Shown piece by piece: positions 62,897 to 64,000 of a DNA stretch of 64,000 nucleotides. Position numbers and translations under genes: made by a program. Numbering within the stretch: the stretch's first letter is position 1; each line of letters opens with the position of its first letter. Location of the stretch: positions 124,001-188,000 of the forward strand of contig JAWLGK010000001.1 of the NCBI GenBank assembly GCA_041685115.1, read 5' to 3'. The notes beneath the pieces were generated by a model that saw only the letters and a program-made list of their open reading frames with translations, made no database searches and was not told where the DNA came from. This DNA is from JALOAT01 sp041685115 (GTDB lineage: Bacteria; Pseudomonadota; Gammaproteobacteria; Thiohalomonadales; Thiohalomonadaceae).

Positions 62897-63309
62897 TGGA
62901 CGGGACCGCAGCCTTGCGCGTGGCTGATGGCGTGCGGCTGAGATATCACAGCATCTGGGTCGCCATCGGCCTCGGACTCGTCACCACACTGGTGGTGTTG
63001 TCGCTCATCCCCGCTCCACCCACGGGACTCGACTTCGAAGGCTCCGACAAGATGGAGCACATGCTGGGTTATGCCGTGCTTATGGGTTGGTTCATGCAAA
63101 TCTACGCACAGCCCATGGTGCGGGCCCGTATCGCCCTGGCGTTGACCACGCTTGGCTTTGTGGTGGAAATCCTTCAGGGCATGGGCGGCGTGCGCTATTT
63201 CGATTACCTGGACGCGGCGGCGAATGCGAGCGGCGTACTGCTGGCCTGGTGGGTGCTGCGCCCGCCGTTCTCGCGGTTGTTGTGGCACCTCGAGCGGGCG
63301 TTGGCGTAA
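62896..63309 (+). CDS. VanZ-like four-helix membrane protein
   Basis: A 137-residue protein. It has an N-terminal helix (about 20-38), a polar SDKMEHMLGYAVL segment bearing the conserved K-x-x-H-x-x-G-Y of VanZ-like proteins, and further helices. It ends WWVLRPPFSRLLWHLERALA. The role of this family outside teicoplanin resistance is not established. TGATG overlap with the methyltransferase gene suggests co-translation. Confidence 0.85.
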   Translation: MDGTAALRVADGVRLRYHSIWVAIGLGLVTTLVVLSLIPAPPTGLDFEGSDKMEHMLGYAVLMGWFMQIYAQPMVRARIALALTTLGFVVEILQGMGGVRYFDYLDAAANASGVLLAWWVLRPPFSRLLWHLERALA

Positions 63310-63317
63310 GGGGGCCT

Positions 63318-64000
63318 TCAGCGCTTGAACACGCGCACGGCGAGCGGCCAACGGATCTCCAGGGGGCGCGCACCCGCCGTCGTGCGAATTTCCGCCTCCA
63401 GCCCAGCGACCGGGTCCGTTCCGCAAGTCTCCCGATAATGCCGCACCGCAGACCAGGTACGCAGGTAGCCGAGCAGATGCGTCGCATCCCAGCGACTGCG
63501 CATTTCGAACCTGGGTACGGCGAGCGCTGTGAATGGAATGGGCAGGTCCTGATAGCCGCGCTCCACCAGGCGCCGCTCGGGCGGCCAAAAGCCGTCAAGC
63601 ACATCACCGTAGAGCCGCTGGATTGCGGTATCCAGCTCCGGAATGTCGGTGCGAAACAGGTTGTAGGTCCATACCGCCAATACGCCATCGGGGCGCAGCA
63701 CGCGTTCGACCTCCGTGAAAAAACGCGGCAGGTCGAACCAGTGCAAGGCCTGGGCAACGCTGACGAGATCGACAGAACGGTCGGGCAGGGCACTGTTCTC
63801 CGCCGTTGCCACCACGTAGTGCACGCGCGGGTGCTGCTGGGCCTTGGCGATCTGTTCGGCGCTGGCATCGGTGGCGATCACGCGCTGGAAATCGCCGGCG
63901 AGCGCCAGCGCTGCCTGGCCGGAGCCCGTGGCGCAGTCCCAGGCGCATTCCCGGCGCGGTGATATGGAGGCGAGATAATCGAACAGTGCCTGCGGGTAGT
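63318..64000 (-). CDS. SAM-dependent methyltransferase (5' truncated by window edge)
   Basis: At least 227 residues are visible. The frame runs off the window, starting YPQALFDYLAS, with SAM motif I AWDCATGSGQAALAL and LVSVAQALHWFDLPRF. HWFDL and FRTDIPELD recall the type 11 methyltransferases annotated as UbiE-like or 'YafE/yeast YHR209W-like'. It converges on the VanZ-like gene (8 nt between stops). The start lies outside the window. Confidence 0.85.
   Translation of the reverse strand, partial: YPQALFDYLASISPRRECAWDCATGSGQAALALAGDFQRVIATDASAEQIAKAQQHPRVHYVVATAENSALPDRSVDLVSVAQALHWFDLPRFFTEVERVLRPDGVLAVWTYNLFRTDIPELDTAIQRLYGDVLDGFWPPERRLVERGYQDLPIPFTALAVPRFEMRSRWDATHLLGYLRTWSAVRHYRETCGTDPVAGLEAEIRTTAGARPLEIRWPLAVRVFKR

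Overview
This window reads as a chromosomal stretch of a GC-rich gammaproteobacterium. The evidence is a gammaproteobacterial macromolecular-synthesis block (rpsU-yqeY-dnaG-rpoD with a CAU-anticodon tRNA-Ile behind rpoD), a hisBHAFIE-hinT-tatABC run, a complete cbb3 oxidase locus with a [4Fe-4S]-type Fnr, and PilU. A purple-sulfur or sulfur-oxidiser type relative (Chromatiales/Acidiferrobacterales-like) fits the gene order, but that placement is inference. I see no prophage, insertion sequence, CRISPR array, integrase or rRNA operon. Accessory interest lies in intergenic repeats, very small genes and a few uncharacterised clusters.

Layout. 1-9 kb: end of an unknown gene, an orphan MinD/FlhG-type ATPase, a FAD oxidoreductase-Rieske fusion, a 34-residue membrane protein behind a likely Fnr promoter, a MacAB-type export system, a DUF898 membrane protein with an M48 protease, and a rhodanese. 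9-15 kb: a small secreted protein, a secreted rhodanese, an RsmB-type rRNA methyltransferase, a rhomboid protease, MtfA, a membrane-anchored RRM protein and a receiver-like protein. 15-21 kb: a signalling operon (soluble hybrid kinase, single-domain receiver, REC-HD-GYP protein with a kinase-like H-box), a phosphodiesterase-type hydrolase and a Sel1-repeat protein. 21-26 kb: typA, pip, dtd and two unknown membrane proteins.

26-36 kb holds the respiratory block, all on the minus strand: ccoNOQP plus a 33-residue membrane ORF, then ccoG, ccoH, ccoI and ccoS, with fnr just upstream of ccoN. Fnr-like boxes with the same spacer and a -10 hexamer 33 bp away lie before ccoN and before the 34-residue ORF at 2.7 kb, so the encoded Fnr probably controls both under low oxygen. 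36-41 kb: hisBHAFIE, hinT and tatABC. 41-46 kb: an RND pump with its lipoprotein adaptor. 46-48 kb: a PhnD-like binding protein, an SRPBCC protein and pilU. 48-52 kb: a caspase-fold lipoprotein, two paralogous lipoproteins and a secreted protein with a DUF4384-like C-terminus. 52-64 kb: tRNA-Ile, rpoD, dnaG, yqeY, rpsU, tsaD, plsY, folB, folK, a pteridine-reductase-like SDR, a MidA-type methyltransferase, further methyltransferases and a VanZ-like protein.

Two families of intergenic structure recur. One is long inverted arms built of 7-9 bp purine-rich units around a 30-180 nt centre (six loci, two of them inside the his operon). The other is REP-like hairpins of the form GTAGGAG-stem-loop-CGAA, whose stems change sequence but keep pairing. 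Several REP hairpins sit inside the centres of the long-arm elements. These elements, the two Fnr-linked micro-proteins, the H-box/HD-GYP chimera and the caspase-lipoprotein cluster are the items most worth following up.
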